Of a DNA stretch of 64,000 nt, positions 37,011-46,274 are shown in pieces. How positions within the stretch are numbered: the first letter of the stretch is position 1; each line of letters starts with the position of its first letter. Location: the NCBI RefSeq assembly GCF_030704685.1, contig NZ_JAUZDX010000007.1:186001-250000 (forward strand), given 5' to 3'. Position numbers and translations under genes: made by a program. The notes beneath the pieces were generated by a model. It was not told where the DNA came from and made no database searches. It saw only the letters and a list, made by a program, of their open reading frames with translations. This stretch comes from Acidovorax sp. A1169. Lineage in GTDB: Bacteria; Pseudomonadota; Gammaproteobacteria; Burkholderiales; Burkholderiaceae_C.

Positions 37011-37370
37011 ATGGCCATCCAGAATGCCCTTGCCAGTGTCGCTGTCAGCAGCCTGCCCGACGCGGTGCAATGGTATGGCACCTTGTTCGAACGCGGACCC
37101 GATTCGCAGCCCATACCCGAACTGGCGGAATGGACCCTGCCGCAGGGCGGCTGGCTGCAGGTCTACCAACTGCCCAAGCGCGCCGGCCGCTGCTCGGTCA
37201 CGCTGGCGGTGGACGACATCGACGAACAGGGCGAACAACTGGACCGCATGGGGGTGGACACCGCCCAGCGCTCGAACAGCAAGAAGGTGCGCGCCATCCT
37301 GGTGACTGACCCGGACGGCAACCAGCTGGCCTTTGCCCAGGCCCTGGGCGGTCAGCGTCTGGCGAGTTGA
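37011..37370 (+). CDS. VOC-family (glyoxalase-fold) protein
   Basis: A 119-residue single-domain VOC protein: the opening ALASVAVSSLPDAVQWYGTLF and the C-terminal VTDPDGNQLAFAQ match glyoxalase/bleomycin-resistance folds. Metal ligands of true glyoxalase I are not clearly present. The ATG has AGGAG 8 bases upstream. The stop abuts the convergent NlpC/P60 gene stop. Function is unassigned. Confidence 0.85.
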   Translation: MAIQNALASVAVSSLPDAVQWYGTLFERGPDSQPIPELAEWTLPQGGWLQVYQLPKRAGRCSVTLAVDDIDEQGEQLDRMGVDTAQRSNSKKVRAILVTDPDGNQLAFAQALGGQRLAS

Positions 37371-37880
37371 TCAAGGCCGGCGGAAAGCGGGCCTTTGCCC
37401 GGCCCAATGCTTGGCGCTGAGGTGGTCCAGGCGCACCGTGCCGCCCGTGGAGGGCGCATGCACAAAGCGCCCCTCCCCCACATAGATGCCCGCATGGTTG
37501 GGCTGGCGCCCGGTGCCGAACACCACCAGATCACCCGCACGCAGCTCGCCACCCTCGATCGGGTAACCCCACGAATTGAGCGCGGCCACGGTGCGCGGCG
37601 GCGGCGTACCGACCTGGTTGCGGTAGACATAGCCGATCAGCCCGCTGCAGTCGAAGCCCGAATCCGGCGTGTTGCCGCCATAGCGGTAGGGCGTGCCCAC
37701 CAGGCCCAGCGCATGGATGGCAATGCCGTGCGCCTGGTCCGGGCTCAGCGGCGGCGTCGTGCGGGTCGAGGCGGACGGGAACGAGGACGATGAGGAGGAC
37801 GATGGGGGCGGCCGGGAGGTGCCGCAGCCTGCGATCAGCAGCGCAGCGGACACCAGGGCCAGACAGGAAAGAACACGCAT
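37371..37880 (-). CDS. NlpC/P60-family lipoprotein, peptidoglycan endopeptidase
   Basis: A 169-residue lipoprotein: a signal peptide MRVLSCLALVSAALLIAGCG with a lipobox ending in Cys 19, a Ser/Pro linker with a run of seven Ser, then a NlpC/P60 domain. Catalytic Cys is in GFDCSGLIGYVY, the His in PNHAGIYVG, and a polar third residue in FVHAPSTGG. It should cut peptide stems of peptidoglycan at the outer membrane. The lipobox fixes the start. No operon partner. Confidence 0.93.
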   Translation of the reverse strand: MRVLSCLALVSAALLIAGCGTSRPPPSSSSSSSFPSASTRTTPPLSPDQAHGIAIHALGLVGTPYRYGGNTPDSGFDCSGLIGYVYRNQVGTPPPRTVAALNSWGYPIEGGELRAGDLVVFGTGRQPNHAGIYVGEGRFVHAPSTGGTVRLDHLSAKHWAGQRPAFRRP

Positions 37881-37977
37881 GGATCGCAAGCGTACCGCAC
37901 CCTGTGCGCGGGGGTGAATGCCCCGCCGTGGCAACCGCCTTTTGTGAAGGCATCGCCACTGTGCTCCCCGTCTTCCT

Positions 37978-39660
37978 TTACAAAGTTGCGGTCGCTGCCC
38001 GGGCGCCTTCGCGGCGCTCGGCGAGCCGGTTGGCCACGCTCACGATGGCCTGCACCGAGGCGGTCACGATGTTGTGGCTGGTGCCCGCGCCGAAGGTGGA
38101 GCCGGCCACGCCTTCGAGTGCCGCCTCCACGATGGCAAGGGCCTGGGCGTTGGCGCCCGTGCCCGTGGCGCGTTCCTCGTAGTGGTCCACGCGCAGCGGC
38201 AGGCCGAGCGCATCCACCGTCGCGGCGATCGGACCATTGCCCTGGCCTTGCAGGGTCTGGCGCACGCCATCGATGCTCACGTCGAGCTCGATGCCCTGAC
38301 CATCGTCGGCCAGCCTGTGGCCATGGCAGACGATGGCCGCATCGGGGCCGCTGGCCAGGTAGGTGGACTGGAACAGCTTCCACAGCGCATCGCCGGTCAT
38401 CTCGCCCTCGCTGGCATCGGTCTGGCGTTGCACCACGGCGCTGAACTCCACCTGCATGCGCCGCGGCATCACCACGCCATGCTCGCGTTCGAGCAAAAAG
38501 GCGATGCCGCCCTTCCCCGACTGGCTGTTCACGCGGATCACACTGTCGTAGGTGCGGCCGAGGTCTTCCGGGTCGATGGGCAGGTAGGGCACTTCCCACA
38601 GGCCGTTCGGGTCCTGCGCGGCAAAGCCCTTCTTGATCGCGTCCTGGTGCGAGCCCGAGAACGCGGTGAACACCAGGTCGCCCGCATAGGGGTGGCGCGG
38701 GTGCACGGGCAGTGCCGTGCATTCCTCGGCCACGCGCGCCACGGCGGTGATGTCCGAAAAATCCAGCCCCGGGTGCACGCCCTGGGTGTACATGTTGAGC
38801 GCCAGGGTCACGATGTCCACGTTGCCGCAGCGCTCGCCGTTGCCAAAGAGGCAGCCCTCCACGCGGTCGGCGCCGGCCATCATGGCCAGCTCGGCCGCGG
38901 CCACGCCCGTGCCGCGGTCGTTGTGCGGGTGCACCGAGAGCACCACGTGCTCGCGCGGCGCCAGGCGCCGGTGCATCCACTCGATCTGGTCGGCGAACAC
39001 GTTGGGCGAGGCGTTCTCCACCGTGGTCGGCAGGTTGATGATGATGCGCCGCTCTGGGCCCACGCCCCAGGCGTGGATGGCCGTCTGGCAGGCGCGCAGC
39101 GAGACTTCGAGCTCGGTGGCGCTGAAGGTCTCGGGCGAGTACTGCAGCGTCCACTGCGTCTCGGGCTGGGCATCGGTCAGGCGCTTGAGGTGCGAAACGT
39201 GCTGGTCGATGAATTCCATCACCTGCGTCACGTTCATGCCGAACACTATGCGCCGCCAGGCGGGTGCCGTGGCGTTGTACAGGTGCACGATGGCGCGCGG
39301 CGCGCCGCGCACGGCTTCCACGGTGCGCTCGATCAGGTCGGCGCGCGACTGGGTCATGACCATGAGGGTCACGTCCTGGGGTACCAGGTCCTCGTCGATG
39401 AGGCGGCGCACGAAGTCGAAGTCGGTCTGCGAGGCGGCCGGAAAGCCCACCTCGATCTCCTTGAAGCCGATGCGCACGAGTTCCTGGAACAGGCGCATCT
39501 TGCGCTCGCCGTTCATAGGCTCGAAGAGGGCCTGGTTGCCGTCGCGCAGGTCGGTGGACAACCAGATCGGCGCCTGGGTGATGGAACGCGAGGGCCAGGT
39601 GCGGTCGGTGAGCGCGACGGGGGCGATGGGCTGGTACTTGGTGGCGGGCTTGGCAATCAT
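37978..39660 (-). CDS. leuA: 2-isopropylmalate synthase
   Basis: A 560-residue enzyme condensing acetyl-CoA with 2-ketoisovalerate, the first committed step to leucine. Motifs: [11 protein letters not shown] (metal/substrate), [11 protein letters not shown] (metal His pair) and [12 protein letters not shown]; the C-terminal regulatory domain (about 430-555) gives leucine feedback. Length is of the long LeuA type. A 34-residue leader peptide with four CTA Leu codons lies 143 bases upstream, so expression is likely attenuated by charged tRNA-Leu. Other leu genes are not adjacent. Confidence 0.95.
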   Translation of the reverse strand: MIAKPATKYQPIAPVALTDRTWPSRSITQAPIWLSTDLRDGNQALFEPMNGERKMRLFQELVRIGFKEIEVGFPAASQTDFDFVRRLIDEDLVPQDVTLMVMTQSRADLIERTVEAVRGAPRAIVHLYNATAPAWRRIVFGMNVTQVMEFIDQHVSHLKRLTDAQPETQWTLQYSPETFSATELEVSLRACQTAIHAWGVGPERRIIINLPTTVENASPNVFADQIEWMHRRLAPREHVVLSVHPHNDRGTGVAAAELAMMAGADRVEGCLFGNGERCGNVDIVTLALNMYTQGVHPGLDFSDITAVARVAEECTALPVHPRHPYAGDLVFTAFSGSHQDAIKKGFAAQDPNGLWEVPYLPIDPEDLGRTYDSVIRVNSQSGKGGIAFLLEREHGVVMPRRMQVEFSAVVQRQTDASEGEMTGDALWKLFQSTYLASGPDAAIVCHGHRLADDGQGIELDVSIDGVRQTLQGQGNGPIAATVDALGLPLRVDHYEERATGTGANAQALAIVEAALEGVAGSTFGAGTSHNIVTASVQAIVSVANRLAERREGARAATATL

Positions 39661-39728
39661 GAGAGGCTCCACGAACGCTGTGCGGTCGCCATCGAAAGGC
39701 GCTCCCTGCACAGCAGGTCAAACGAATG

Positions 39729-39777
39729 AAAAAACGTGTGACATCCCCTGCAGCCCTTTGCGTGGAAGCAAAGGCTG
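39729..39777 (-). promoter_or_regulatory. putative attenuator hairpin between leu leader and leuA
   Basis: On the minus strand CAGCCTTTGC (39777-39768) pairs with GCAAAGGGCTG (39761-39751, one bulge), and a run of six T lies at 39734-39729. The T run is 16 bases after the stem, so which of the alternative folds ends transcription cannot be decided by eye. Confidence 0.5.
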
Positions 39778-39803
39778 GTTCGCGGGCCGGGGTCAGGGGG
39801 AAA

Positions 39804-39908
39804 TCAGGTGTTGCGCGATGTGGCGGCAACGATGGCGAACGCAGGCAGACCCCGGCCAGGCACTAGGCCTAGCGATAGGGTGGATAGGAGCATCATGCTG
39901 CGTTGCAT
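39804..39908 (-). CDS. leuA leader peptide
   Basis: A 34-residue peptide (MQRSMMLLSTLSLGLVPG is its start) ending with TGA at 39804. Four of its Leu codons within nine positions are CTA (residues 8, 11, 13, 15), a codon rarely used in this GC-rich DNA where CTG prevails. It lies directly upstream of leuA on the same strand with a hairpin and T run between, the layout of ribosome-mediated attenuation: stalling at scarce Leu-tRNA would favour leuA transcription. A TAGGAT -10-like element is at 39916-39921. Confidence 0.8.
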   Translation of the reverse strand: MQRSMMLLSTLSLGLVPGRGLPAFAIVAATSRNT

Positions 39909-40041
39909 AGCGGCAAATCCTAGCACAGAGAAGGCCGCATGGCGAGCCCGGGACCATGCAGGGGGTCTTTGGGGACCGGCGCTTCTAGAATTGCGCCAGC
40001 CTTCCTTCTTCCCTCCCACAACCCCCATCGCCGGAGACCCT

Positions 40042-40407
40042 ATGCCCTACATGCTGCTCATCATGGAACCCCCAGGCCAGCGCGCCGAGCGTGGGCTCGC
40101 CAACGGGCAGGAGGTCTATGCGCGCATGCAGCGCTTCGGCGCCGGGCTGCAGGCCCGGGGCCTGCTGCTGGCCGGCGAATCGCTGGCCAACGAAACGCAG
40201 GGCGTGCGCCTGCAGGTGCGCGAGGGCCAGCCCCGCCTGGTCGATGGCCCGTTTGCCGAGACCAAGGAAATGATCGGCGGGTTCTTCCTGATCGACTGCG
40301 CCACGCGCGACGAGGCCCTGGCCATTGCGCGCGAATGCCCGGCCGCCGAGTGGGCCACCATTGAGGTGCGCGCCGTCGCCCCCTGCTACGACGGCGCGGT
40401 GGAGTGA
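40042..40407 (+). CDS. YCII/DGPF-domain protein
   Basis: A 121-residue protein of the YCII-related family (MPYMLLIMEP opening, VDGPFAETKEMIGGFFLID with the DGPF signature, and APCYDGAVE). These small ferredoxin-like-fold proteins are often encoded near ECF42 sigma factors; their biochemical role is unknown. A second YCII gene lies at 44794 in such a cluster. GGAGAC precedes the ATG. The stop is 17 bases from the convergent WG-repeat gene. Confidence 0.88.
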   Translation: MPYMLLIMEPPGQRAERGLANGQEVYARMQRFGAGLQARGLLLAGESLANETQGVRLQVREGQPRLVDGPFAETKEMIGGFFLIDCATRDEALAIARECPAAEWATIEVRAVAPCYDGAVE

Positions 40408-40423
40408 GCCGCAGGCCCTGCGG

Positions 40424-43400
40424 TCAGTCCTCGCCCTTCTCCTTGGCCTGGGCCGCGTAGACCAGGCCGATGCGCCGGTACATCCAGCGCCAGGCGAACA
40501 CGTAGAGCATCACCACCAGGCAGGCCGCGCCCAGCCCTGGACGGAACGGCGTGGAGAACAAAAACCGCCAGGCCCAGTACAGCTCCGAAAAGCCCATCAG
40601 CGCAAAGGTGCCCAGGCCCACCCACGGGCCCTCGGCGCGCCAGGCCCCCACGGACACGAAGGCATGGCTGACCAGCGCTGCCAGCCCCAGCACCAGGTTG
40701 GTCACCATGGCCAGGAAGGGCCGCACCTCGAACCAGCCCGCCAGGCCCTTGAGCGTGGGGGTGTCGTCGGACTTGGCGCCCAGCATGGTCTTCAGGATGA
40801 AGGCCGTGAAGAGGCCCTTCTGCTGCAGCCGGCCCGAGGCCGTCTGCTGGCTGCTCACCACCGAATCGACGAGCTTGCGCGTCAGCCAGTCGCCGGCCGA
40901 TGACGAACTGCTGCCCGGGTCGTCTTCGCCCTCTTCGGGCGGCAGCTGCTTGATGGCATCCGGCACCTGCTTGCGCAGGGCCTCGGGCACATGCTCTATG
41001 GCATTGCTGCTGCGCCGCACGGCATGGGCGCACACGGTGAGCGTGCGCCAGGCTTCGGGCACGTATTCCAGGCGCCAGCCGCCGTCCTTCACGTGTTCGA
41101 TGCAGGCCTCCTCGCCCAGCATGTCCGGCGGAATCTGCTTGAACTGCTTGACGCCCTGGCGCAGTGCCGCGGCGAAGCGCGCCGGCGTCATCAGCCGGCG
41201 CGGCACGAAGCGCACCGTGTCCTCGTCGGCCGCCAGGGCCGCGTCTACCATGGCATCGGTGATGCGCTCGCGCGGAATGTCCGCCAGCGTGCGCGGGTGC
41301 GACTGCAGTTGCGCCACCAGTGCTGCGTCGTCGGCCGCCCCGGCCTGGCCTTGTGCCAGGGCCTGCAGCCAGCGCGTGTCTTCGGTGTCGTCCCATTGCG
41401 CGCTGTAAGGCGAGTGGATGGAGAGCACGGTCGATGCCTCCAGCGCGGCCTCCTGCTCCCGGCCCAGGGCCCGGTACGCGCTGGCCAGAACGTAGTGTGC
41501 GTGCTGCTCGTAGCGCATTTGCGGGCGGCCGAGTTGCGCATCGGCAATCGCGCCCTCGTAGTCGCCGGCCCAGAGCTTCACCCAGGCGCGGTAGCCTTGC
41601 CAGTGGCTGCCCTCGCGCTGCTCGCCGTCCTTGCGCGAGCGCTCCAGGTCGTCTTCGATCAACTGCGTGGTCACCGCCAGGCGCAGGGCCTCGGGCACGT
41701 GCAGGAACACGTCCGAGCGGTCCTTGAGCGCAGCCACGCACACTGGCACGCTGCGCAGCGGCTCGGGCATCTTCTCGAGCGACAGGCCGTTGACGCGCGC
41801 CGACACCAGGCACAACTCGGCGGTGATGAGCGCGGGCGGAATCTCCTCGATCAGGCAACCATAGTCGTGCCGCACGGCGAGGGCGGCCAGCTCCGGTGTG
41901 ATCTTCGCCTTGTCGATGTAGCTGATGTTGTAGATGTCGGCCTTGAGCGCCGCTTTCTCCACCTCATCGGTACGCAGCCAGTGCGCCAGGTCGCGCAGCG
42001 GCGCCTTGGCGCGCACGGCCTTGAGCGCCAGTTCCGGCGTTAGCAGGCATCCCCACAGGTCACACAGGCTGTTGTGGTCCCAGGTCTTGGGCATGCGGCT
42101 GTTGCGCTCGTCGCGCCAGTCCCACTCGTGGCGGCCGGCATAGAGCGCGCGCGCCAGCGCCAGGCCCTCGGCGGTCATGCACTCGGGCGGTAGGTTCGCG
42201 GCCTGGTCCACGCCCCGGCGGATCAGGGCCTGCAGCCGCTCGGGCGTCTGGAGTCGGCCGGGCACCCAGGCCAGCGCCTCCACGTCGCTGGCCAATGCCG
42301 CGTCCACCATCGCATCGTCGAGCCAGGGTGCGGGCACATGGGCAATCGCATAGCGGTCGCTGGCCACGGCCTGCAGCCATTCCTCGCGCGTCTGGGGCTT
42401 GGGGCGCTCCGCAGGCTCCAGGCTGGTGTCTTCTCCGGGTCCATCGTTCTGGCCTTCTGCGGCCTCCTGCGGCGTCACGCTGCGGCGGGCGCGGCGTGCC
42501 GTCTCCAGCGCGTCCAGGCTGGGTGCCACCATCAGCCACAGCTCAGACCAGGTGTCGCCATCGCCCGAGTCCGAATGCTTGTACAGCGTGAGCCACTGCT
42601 CGCGCGATTCGCGCAGCACACCGCTGTCGCCTCGCAGTGCCTGCGCCAGCGGCACGGCCCAGGCCTGGGTGCGCTCGCCCAAGCGGTTCCAGGGCACGGC
42701 GTGTTCGGGGTCGGGGTCCGGCGTTCCGTAGCGCGTGGCCAGGGTCTGGACCATCGCCTCGCGGATCCGGTTCACGGCCTGGTCGAGGTCGCTTGCCAGG
42801 TAGTCGTAGTGGCCGTTGTGCTCTTCGCTGGTGTAGGTGCGGGCCACGCGGCGCACCACCACCGCGCGGTTCGCCTGCACGGTGTCTTCGTCTTCATCGT
42901 CCTCTTCGTCTTCCCCATCGTCGTCGTCCGAGGGGGATTCATGCTCCAGCGTCTCGCCGGCGGCCAGCCGGTGCAGCCGGGCTTCGGCTTCGGCCAGCAA
43001 GGCCTCCGCCAGGGGGGCGATGCCTTCCACGGTGTCGATGGCTTCGAGGTGCTCGGTGGGGGCAGGCTCGAAGAAGGGCCGGGGCGGCCGGCAGTTTTCC
43101 TGCGCACCACTGCGCCACAGGGTGTTGCCGTCGGCACCGAGCAGCGTGGCGCGCACGCCGTCGTACGCTGCGCGCCAGACCACGGACGCTTCCCTGTCGA
43201 TCCAGGCCACCTGGCCCTCGCGCGTGAGAAAGGGCACCAGGGGCGTGTCAGCCTGCTCGCCCACCAGCCAGCCGTCGCCATCGGTCAGCGGTTCAAGCAG
43301 TGATTCGTCCACGGTGAACACCCGGCCATCGGTATGCAGTAGGCCCCAGGTGGCCGCCTTGTCCTCCTTGCGGCGCTGGGCCGTACGCACCACCGCAAAG

Positions 43401-44332
43401 CCGCCTTCTGGACGGAAGTGGCTGCCCCAGGCCAGCGGCGGGGTGGGCAGCTGCGTGCCGTCAGCGCGCAGGAAGGCGGTGCCGTTGTAGGTGTTGGCCA
43501 CCAGGCCGCAGGCCATGTGCCGCGAGAGGTGGCGTTCGCCCTTGACCACCACGCGCCCCCTGGCATCCAGGTAGCCGTGCCCGTTGTCCCAGGAGTTGGG
43601 CTCGTCGTAGTAGGCCAGTCCTTCGCTGTTGAAGGCGTCGATGCTGGGGTAGCGCGGCTCCAGCACCCACTGGCCGCGTGTGTCGATCAGGCCGTAGCTG
43701 TCGCCGTCCAGCGAGGCCGGGGTCACGGGCAGTTCACCGAAGGGCTGCGCGAACTTGAAACGTGGCTCGATCACCCAGCGGCCATCGCGGTCCACGAAGC
43801 CCTGGCCGCGCTGGTTCTGGCCCTTCTTCCAGAGCACGGCGCGGGCCAGGCCGCCGGCGCCGAACAGGCTCAGGTCATGAAAACTCTCCGCGCAGGTGAA
43901 GCGGCCTTCGCGGTCGATGCTGCGCCAGGCGTTTTCGCCCACCTGCACGGCGCACAGCCCGTCGCGGAACGGCCGCGTGTCCTCGAAGCTCGGGGGTACC
44001 ACCACCTTGCCCGCCAGGTTCATGAAGCCCCAGCGCCCGTCCTGCTGGAAGCGCGCCATGCCGTCCTCGGAGTAGTTGCGGGCATTTTCCAGCGTGGGCG
44101 GCACGCGCCAGCGGCCTTCGGCATCGATGTAGCCCCAGTGGCCGTCATCAGCCTTGGCGGCGGCGATCCAGCCGCCCTGCCCGTCGGCGTTGAAGCGAAA
44201 CAGCGTCTGCAGACCTTCGGCCGGGACGATGGCCCGGCCCGGGTGCACGATGGCGCGGGTGTAGCGGGTGCCGTCGGGCGATAGCGGGATGCTGGCAACC
44301 CAGGGTGCGGCAGCGGTGGTGTTGTTGTTCAT
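40424..44332 (-). CDS. giant WG-repeat membrane protein with DUF4116-like repeats
   Basis: A 1302-residue protein. Residues about 50-300 hold WG (KWG) beta-repeats (GHWGYIDAEGRWRVPP, GRWGFMNLAGKVVVPP, GQGFVDRDGRWVIEPR, YGLIDTRGQWVLEPRYP). A highly acidic stretch (DDDDGEDEEDDEDED) lies near 475. Later regions contain helical repeats resembling DUF4116 (DDAMVDAALASDVEALAWVP and TDAMVDAALAADEDTVRFVP) and a TPR-like segment. The last about 110 residues have three to four membrane helices (FLAMVTNLVLGLAALVS onward). No catalytic motif is seen and no signal peptide, so the large part is probably cytoplasmic and C-tail anchored. Function unknown. Confidence 0.88.
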   Translation of the reverse strand: MNNNTTAAAPWVASIPLSPDGTRYTRAIVHPGRAIVPAEGLQTLFRFNADGQGGWIAAAKADDGHWGYIDAEGRWRVPPTLENARNYSEDGMARFQQDGRWGFMNLAGKVVVPPSFEDTRPFRDGLCAVQVGENAWRSIDREGRFTCAESFHDLSLFGAGGLARAVLWKKGQNQRGQGFVDRDGRWVIEPRFKFAQPFGELPVTPASLDGDSYGLIDTRGQWVLEPRYPSIDAFNSEGLAYYDEPNSWDNGHGYLDARGRVVVKGERHLSRHMACGLVANTYNGTAFLRADGTQLPTPPLAWGSHFRPEGGFAVVRTAQRRKEDKAATWGLLHTDGRVFTVDESLLEPLTDGDGWLVGEQADTPLVPFLTREGQVAWIDREASVVWRAAYDGVRATLLGADGNTLWRSGAQENCRPPRPFFEPAPTEHLEAIDTVEGIAPLAEALLAEAEARLHRLAAGETLEHESPSDDDDGEDEEDDEDEDTVQANRAVVVRRVARTYTSEEHNGHYDYLASDLDQAVNRIREAMVQTLATRYGTPDPDPEHAVPWNRLGERTQAWAVPLAQALRGDSGVLRESREQWLTLYKHSDSGDGDTWSELWLMVAPSLDALETARRARRSVTPQEAAEGQNDGPGEDTSLEPAERPKPQTREEWLQAVASDRYAIAHVPAPWLDDAMVDAALASDVEALAWVPGRLQTPERLQALIRRGVDQAANLPPECMTAEGLALARALYAGRHEWDWRDERNSRMPKTWDHNSLCDLWGCLLTPELALKAVRAKAPLRDLAHWLRTDEVEKAALKADIYNISYIDKAKITPELAALAVRHDYGCLIEEIPPALITAELCLVSARVNGLSLEKMPEPLRSVPVCVAALKDRSDVFLHVPEALRLAVTTQLIEDDLERSRKDGEQREGSHWQGYRAWVKLWAGDYEGAIADAQLGRPQMRYEQHAHYVLASAYRALGREQEAALEASTVLSIHSPYSAQWDDTEDTRWLQALAQGQAGAADDAALVAQLQSHPRTLADIPRERITDAMVDAALAADEDTVRFVPRRLMTPARFAAALRQGVKQFKQIPPDMLGEEACIEHVKDGGWRLEYVPEAWRTLTVCAHAVRRSSNAIEHVPEALRKQVPDAIKQLPPEEGEDDPGSSSSSAGDWLTRKLVDSVVSSQQTASGRLQQKGLFTAFILKTMLGAKSDDTPTLKGLAGWFEVRPFLAMVTNLVLGLAALVSHAFVSVGAWRAEGPWVGLGTFALMGFSELYWAWRFLFSTPFRPGLGAACLVVMLYVFAWRWMYRRIGLVYAAQAKEKGED

Positions 44333-44793
44333 GGTTTCCGGTTCCTCCGTGCAGGATCGTAAGGGCGGGCCATGGACCTCCCGGGCAGTGACCCCACGCG
44401 CCGGGGAAAGCCGGGCATTTGTCACGCTTTGTGCCCACAGCCGCGTGGCTGCTGTGGGTTCACATGTATCAATCTGTCAGTGGTCTGGTAGGCCGAAGCG
44501 CACCCGGCGCACCCTTTCGGGTGATGGCGCTGATGGTCAGCTCGGGCAGGCGGGTCTGCACGGGGATGGCGCGGAACCCGGCGGCCAAGGGCTGAGCGCT
44601 GCGGTCCCCCCGCAATCAGCCCACGCCGGCCCCAGCATGGGCTGCACTCATTGGTGCGCGCACAGTTTTCTTAGTAGAAACCCTCGATTTGCAGAACCCA
44701 CGTCGATTTCATGGCTGCCCGTCCGTCGTGGACGATGAGCGCAGGGAATTTCCATCCCCCTGCACAGCGACTTCCACACACAGGAGATCTGCC
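44333..44793. other. intergenic region upstream of the WG-repeat gene and the ECF42 cluster
   Basis: A 461-base divergent space. A minus-strand frame between stops at about 44469 and 44610 reads like protein (LAAGFRAIPVQTRLPELTI) and may be a gene relic, but is too short to identify. The right end holds an ECF-like promoter candidate. Nothing else is evident. Confidence 0.45.
44701..44728 (+). promoter_or_regulatory. candidate ECF42-type promoter
   Basis: CGTCGA (44701-44706) and CGTCG (44724-44728) are separated by 17 bases, about 65 bases before the first gene of the sigma factor cluster. ECF42 promoters are described with a TGTCGA-like -35 and a CGTC/CGAC-like -10, so autoregulation is possible. 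Confidence 0.4.
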
Positions 44794-45210
44794 ATGCGAT
44801 TCATGATTCTGGTCAAGGCCAGCCCCGAGAGCGAAGCCGGCGTGCTGCCCGGTGAGGAGATGCTGGCCACCATGGGCGCCTACCACGAGGAGCTGTCGCG
44901 GGCGGGCGTGCTGCTCGATGGCGTGGGCCTCAAGGCCAGTGCCCAGGGCTGGCGCGTGCGCTATGGCAGCAGCGGCAAGCGCACCGTGGTCGACGGGCCC
45001 TTCACCGAGACCAAGGAGCTGATCGCCGGCTACACGCTGATCCAGGTGCGCTCGCGCGACGAGGCCATGGAATGGGCGCGCCGTTTTCCCAACCCGCGTG
45101 GCGAGGGGCTCGACGCCGAGATCGAAGTGCGCCCGGTCTTCGAGCTCGATGACTTTGCACCGGGCGAAGGCGTCCAGCGCTTTCGCGACATTGAAGGCGC
45201 GCGCGGCTGA
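44794..45210 (+). CDS. YCII/DGPF-domain protein of the ECF42 cluster
   Basis: A 138-residue YCII-family protein (MRFMILVKASPESEAG opening, VVDGPFTETKELIAGYTLIQ with the DGPF signature, IEVRPVFELDDF ending). AGGAGAT precedes the ATG. It is the first gene of a four-gene unit ending in an ECF sigma factor; DGPF proteins are the standard companions of ECF42 sigma factors, which supports that assignment. Its biochemical role is unknown. Confidence 0.92.
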   Translation: MRFMILVKASPESEAGVLPGEEMLATMGAYHEELSRAGVLLDGVGLKASAQGWRVRYGSSGKRTVVDGPFTETKELIAGYTLIQVRSRDEAMEWARRFPNPRGEGLDAEIEVRPVFELDDFAPGEGVQRFRDIEGARG

Positions 45211-45243
45211 CCCCGATTTCCCACTACCACTCCAGGATTCACC

Positions 45244-45777
45244 ATGATCAAGACCATTGCTTTCGTCGTGCTGGTCGCCCTTGCCCTGCTGCTGGCCTAT
45301 GCGGCCACCCGCCCCGATACGTTCCGCGTGGAGCGCAGTCGCGTGATCGAGGCCCCGCCCGAGCGCGTGTTCGGCCTGATCCAGGACCTGCGCCGCTTCA
45401 ACACCTGGAACCCCTACGAGCGCAAGGACCCGGCCGCCAAGGGCGAGTACAGCACCGCCACCTTCGGCCCCGGCGCGCGCTATGCCTGGCAGGGCGACAA
45501 GGTGGGCACAGGCAGCATGGAGATCACCGAGGCCACGGCGCCCTCCCACGTGGGCATGAAGCTCGACTTCGTCGCCCCGTTCGAGGCCCACAACCGCGTG
45601 GACTTCACGCTCCAGCCCGAGGGTGGCAGCGCCCAGGCCACCCGCGTCACGTGGGCCATGCACGGCCCCGTGCCCTACCTGGCCAAGCTCATGCACCTGT
45701 TCTTCAACATGGACCGCATGGTCGGTAAGGACTTCGAGGACGGCCTGGGCTTCCTCGCGGCCGAGGCCGCCAAGTGA
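45244..45777 (+). CDS. SRPBCC-family (polyketide cyclase-like) protein, membrane-anchored
   Basis: A 177-residue protein: an N-terminal hydrophobic helix (IAFVVLVALALLLAYAAT) that anchors it or acts as signal, then an SRPBCC/START-like lipid- or ligand-binding fold (VERSRVIEAPPERVFGLIQD and FNTWNPYERKDP are typical). It lies between the YCII and VOC genes of the sigma factor cluster, 33 bases after the former. The ligand is unknown. Confidence 0.88.
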   Translation: MIKTIAFVVLVALALLLAYAATRPDTFRVERSRVIEAPPERVFGLIQDLRRFNTWNPYERKDPAAKGEYSTATFGPGARYAWQGDKVGTGSMEITEATAPSHVGMKLDFVAPFEAHNRVDFTLQPEGGSAQATRVTWAMHGPVPYLAKLMHLFFNMDRMVGKDFEDGLGFLAAEAAK

Positions 45778-45854
45778 TCCTGCCCGGCTTTCGCATCACC
45801 CCCTGTTTTCCCCGACCCTTATCCCTTATCGTTCCACCACCTTTGGAGACTGCC

Positions 45855-46265
45855 ATGCAACACCAGATGATCTTCGTCAACCTGCCCATCCAGGACATGG
45901 GCCGCTCGCAGGCCTTTTTCCGCGCGCTGGGCTACGACTTCAATCCGCAGTTCACCAGCGAGCAGGGCGCCTGCCTGGTGCTGGGCGAGAACCTCTTCGT
46001 GATGCTGCTCGTCGAGTCTTTCTACAAGACCTTCACCGACAAGGCCGTGGCCGATGCGAGGAAGACCTCCGAGGTGCTGGTCTGCCTGTCGGCCCAGAGC
46101 CGCGAAGAGATCGACACCCTGGTCGCCAAGGCCGTGGCCGCCGGTGCCACCTCGCCGCGCCCGCCGCAGGACCATGGCTTCATGTACGCCCATGGCTTCG
46201 ACGACCTCGATGGCCACACCTGGGAGTTCGCCTACATGGTCGATGCCAGCAAGGCCCTGGGCTGA
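45855..46265 (+). CDS. VOC-family protein of the ECF42 cluster
   Basis: A 136-residue glyoxalase-fold protein (QMIFVNLPIQDMGRSQAFFR opening; GHTWEFAYM ending) of the PhnB/extradiol-dioxygenase-like type common beside ECF42 sigma factors. GGAGAC lies before the ATG. The stop is 9 bases before the sigma factor gene, so the two are co-transcribed. No enzyme activity can be assigned. Confidence 0.9.
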   Translation: MQHQMIFVNLPIQDMGRSQAFFRALGYDFNPQFTSEQGACLVLGENLFVMLLVESFYKTFTDKAVADARKTSEVLVCLSAQSREEIDTLVAKAVAAGATSPRPPQDHGFMYAHGFDDLDGHTWEFAYMVDASKALG

Positions 46266-46274
46266 GAACGGCCC

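Noticed and set aside
37790..37830. Ser-codon run in the NlpC/P60 gene considered as a phase-variable repeat
   Set aside because: The codons are mixed TCC/TCG/TCA-type and not a uniform tandem repeat, so slippage is unlikely.
44469..44610. A minus-strand fragment reading like a protein end (LAAGFRAIPVQTRLPELTI)
   Set aside because: Only about 44 codons between stops and no recognised family; kept as a note in the intergenic entry, not called as a pseudogene.
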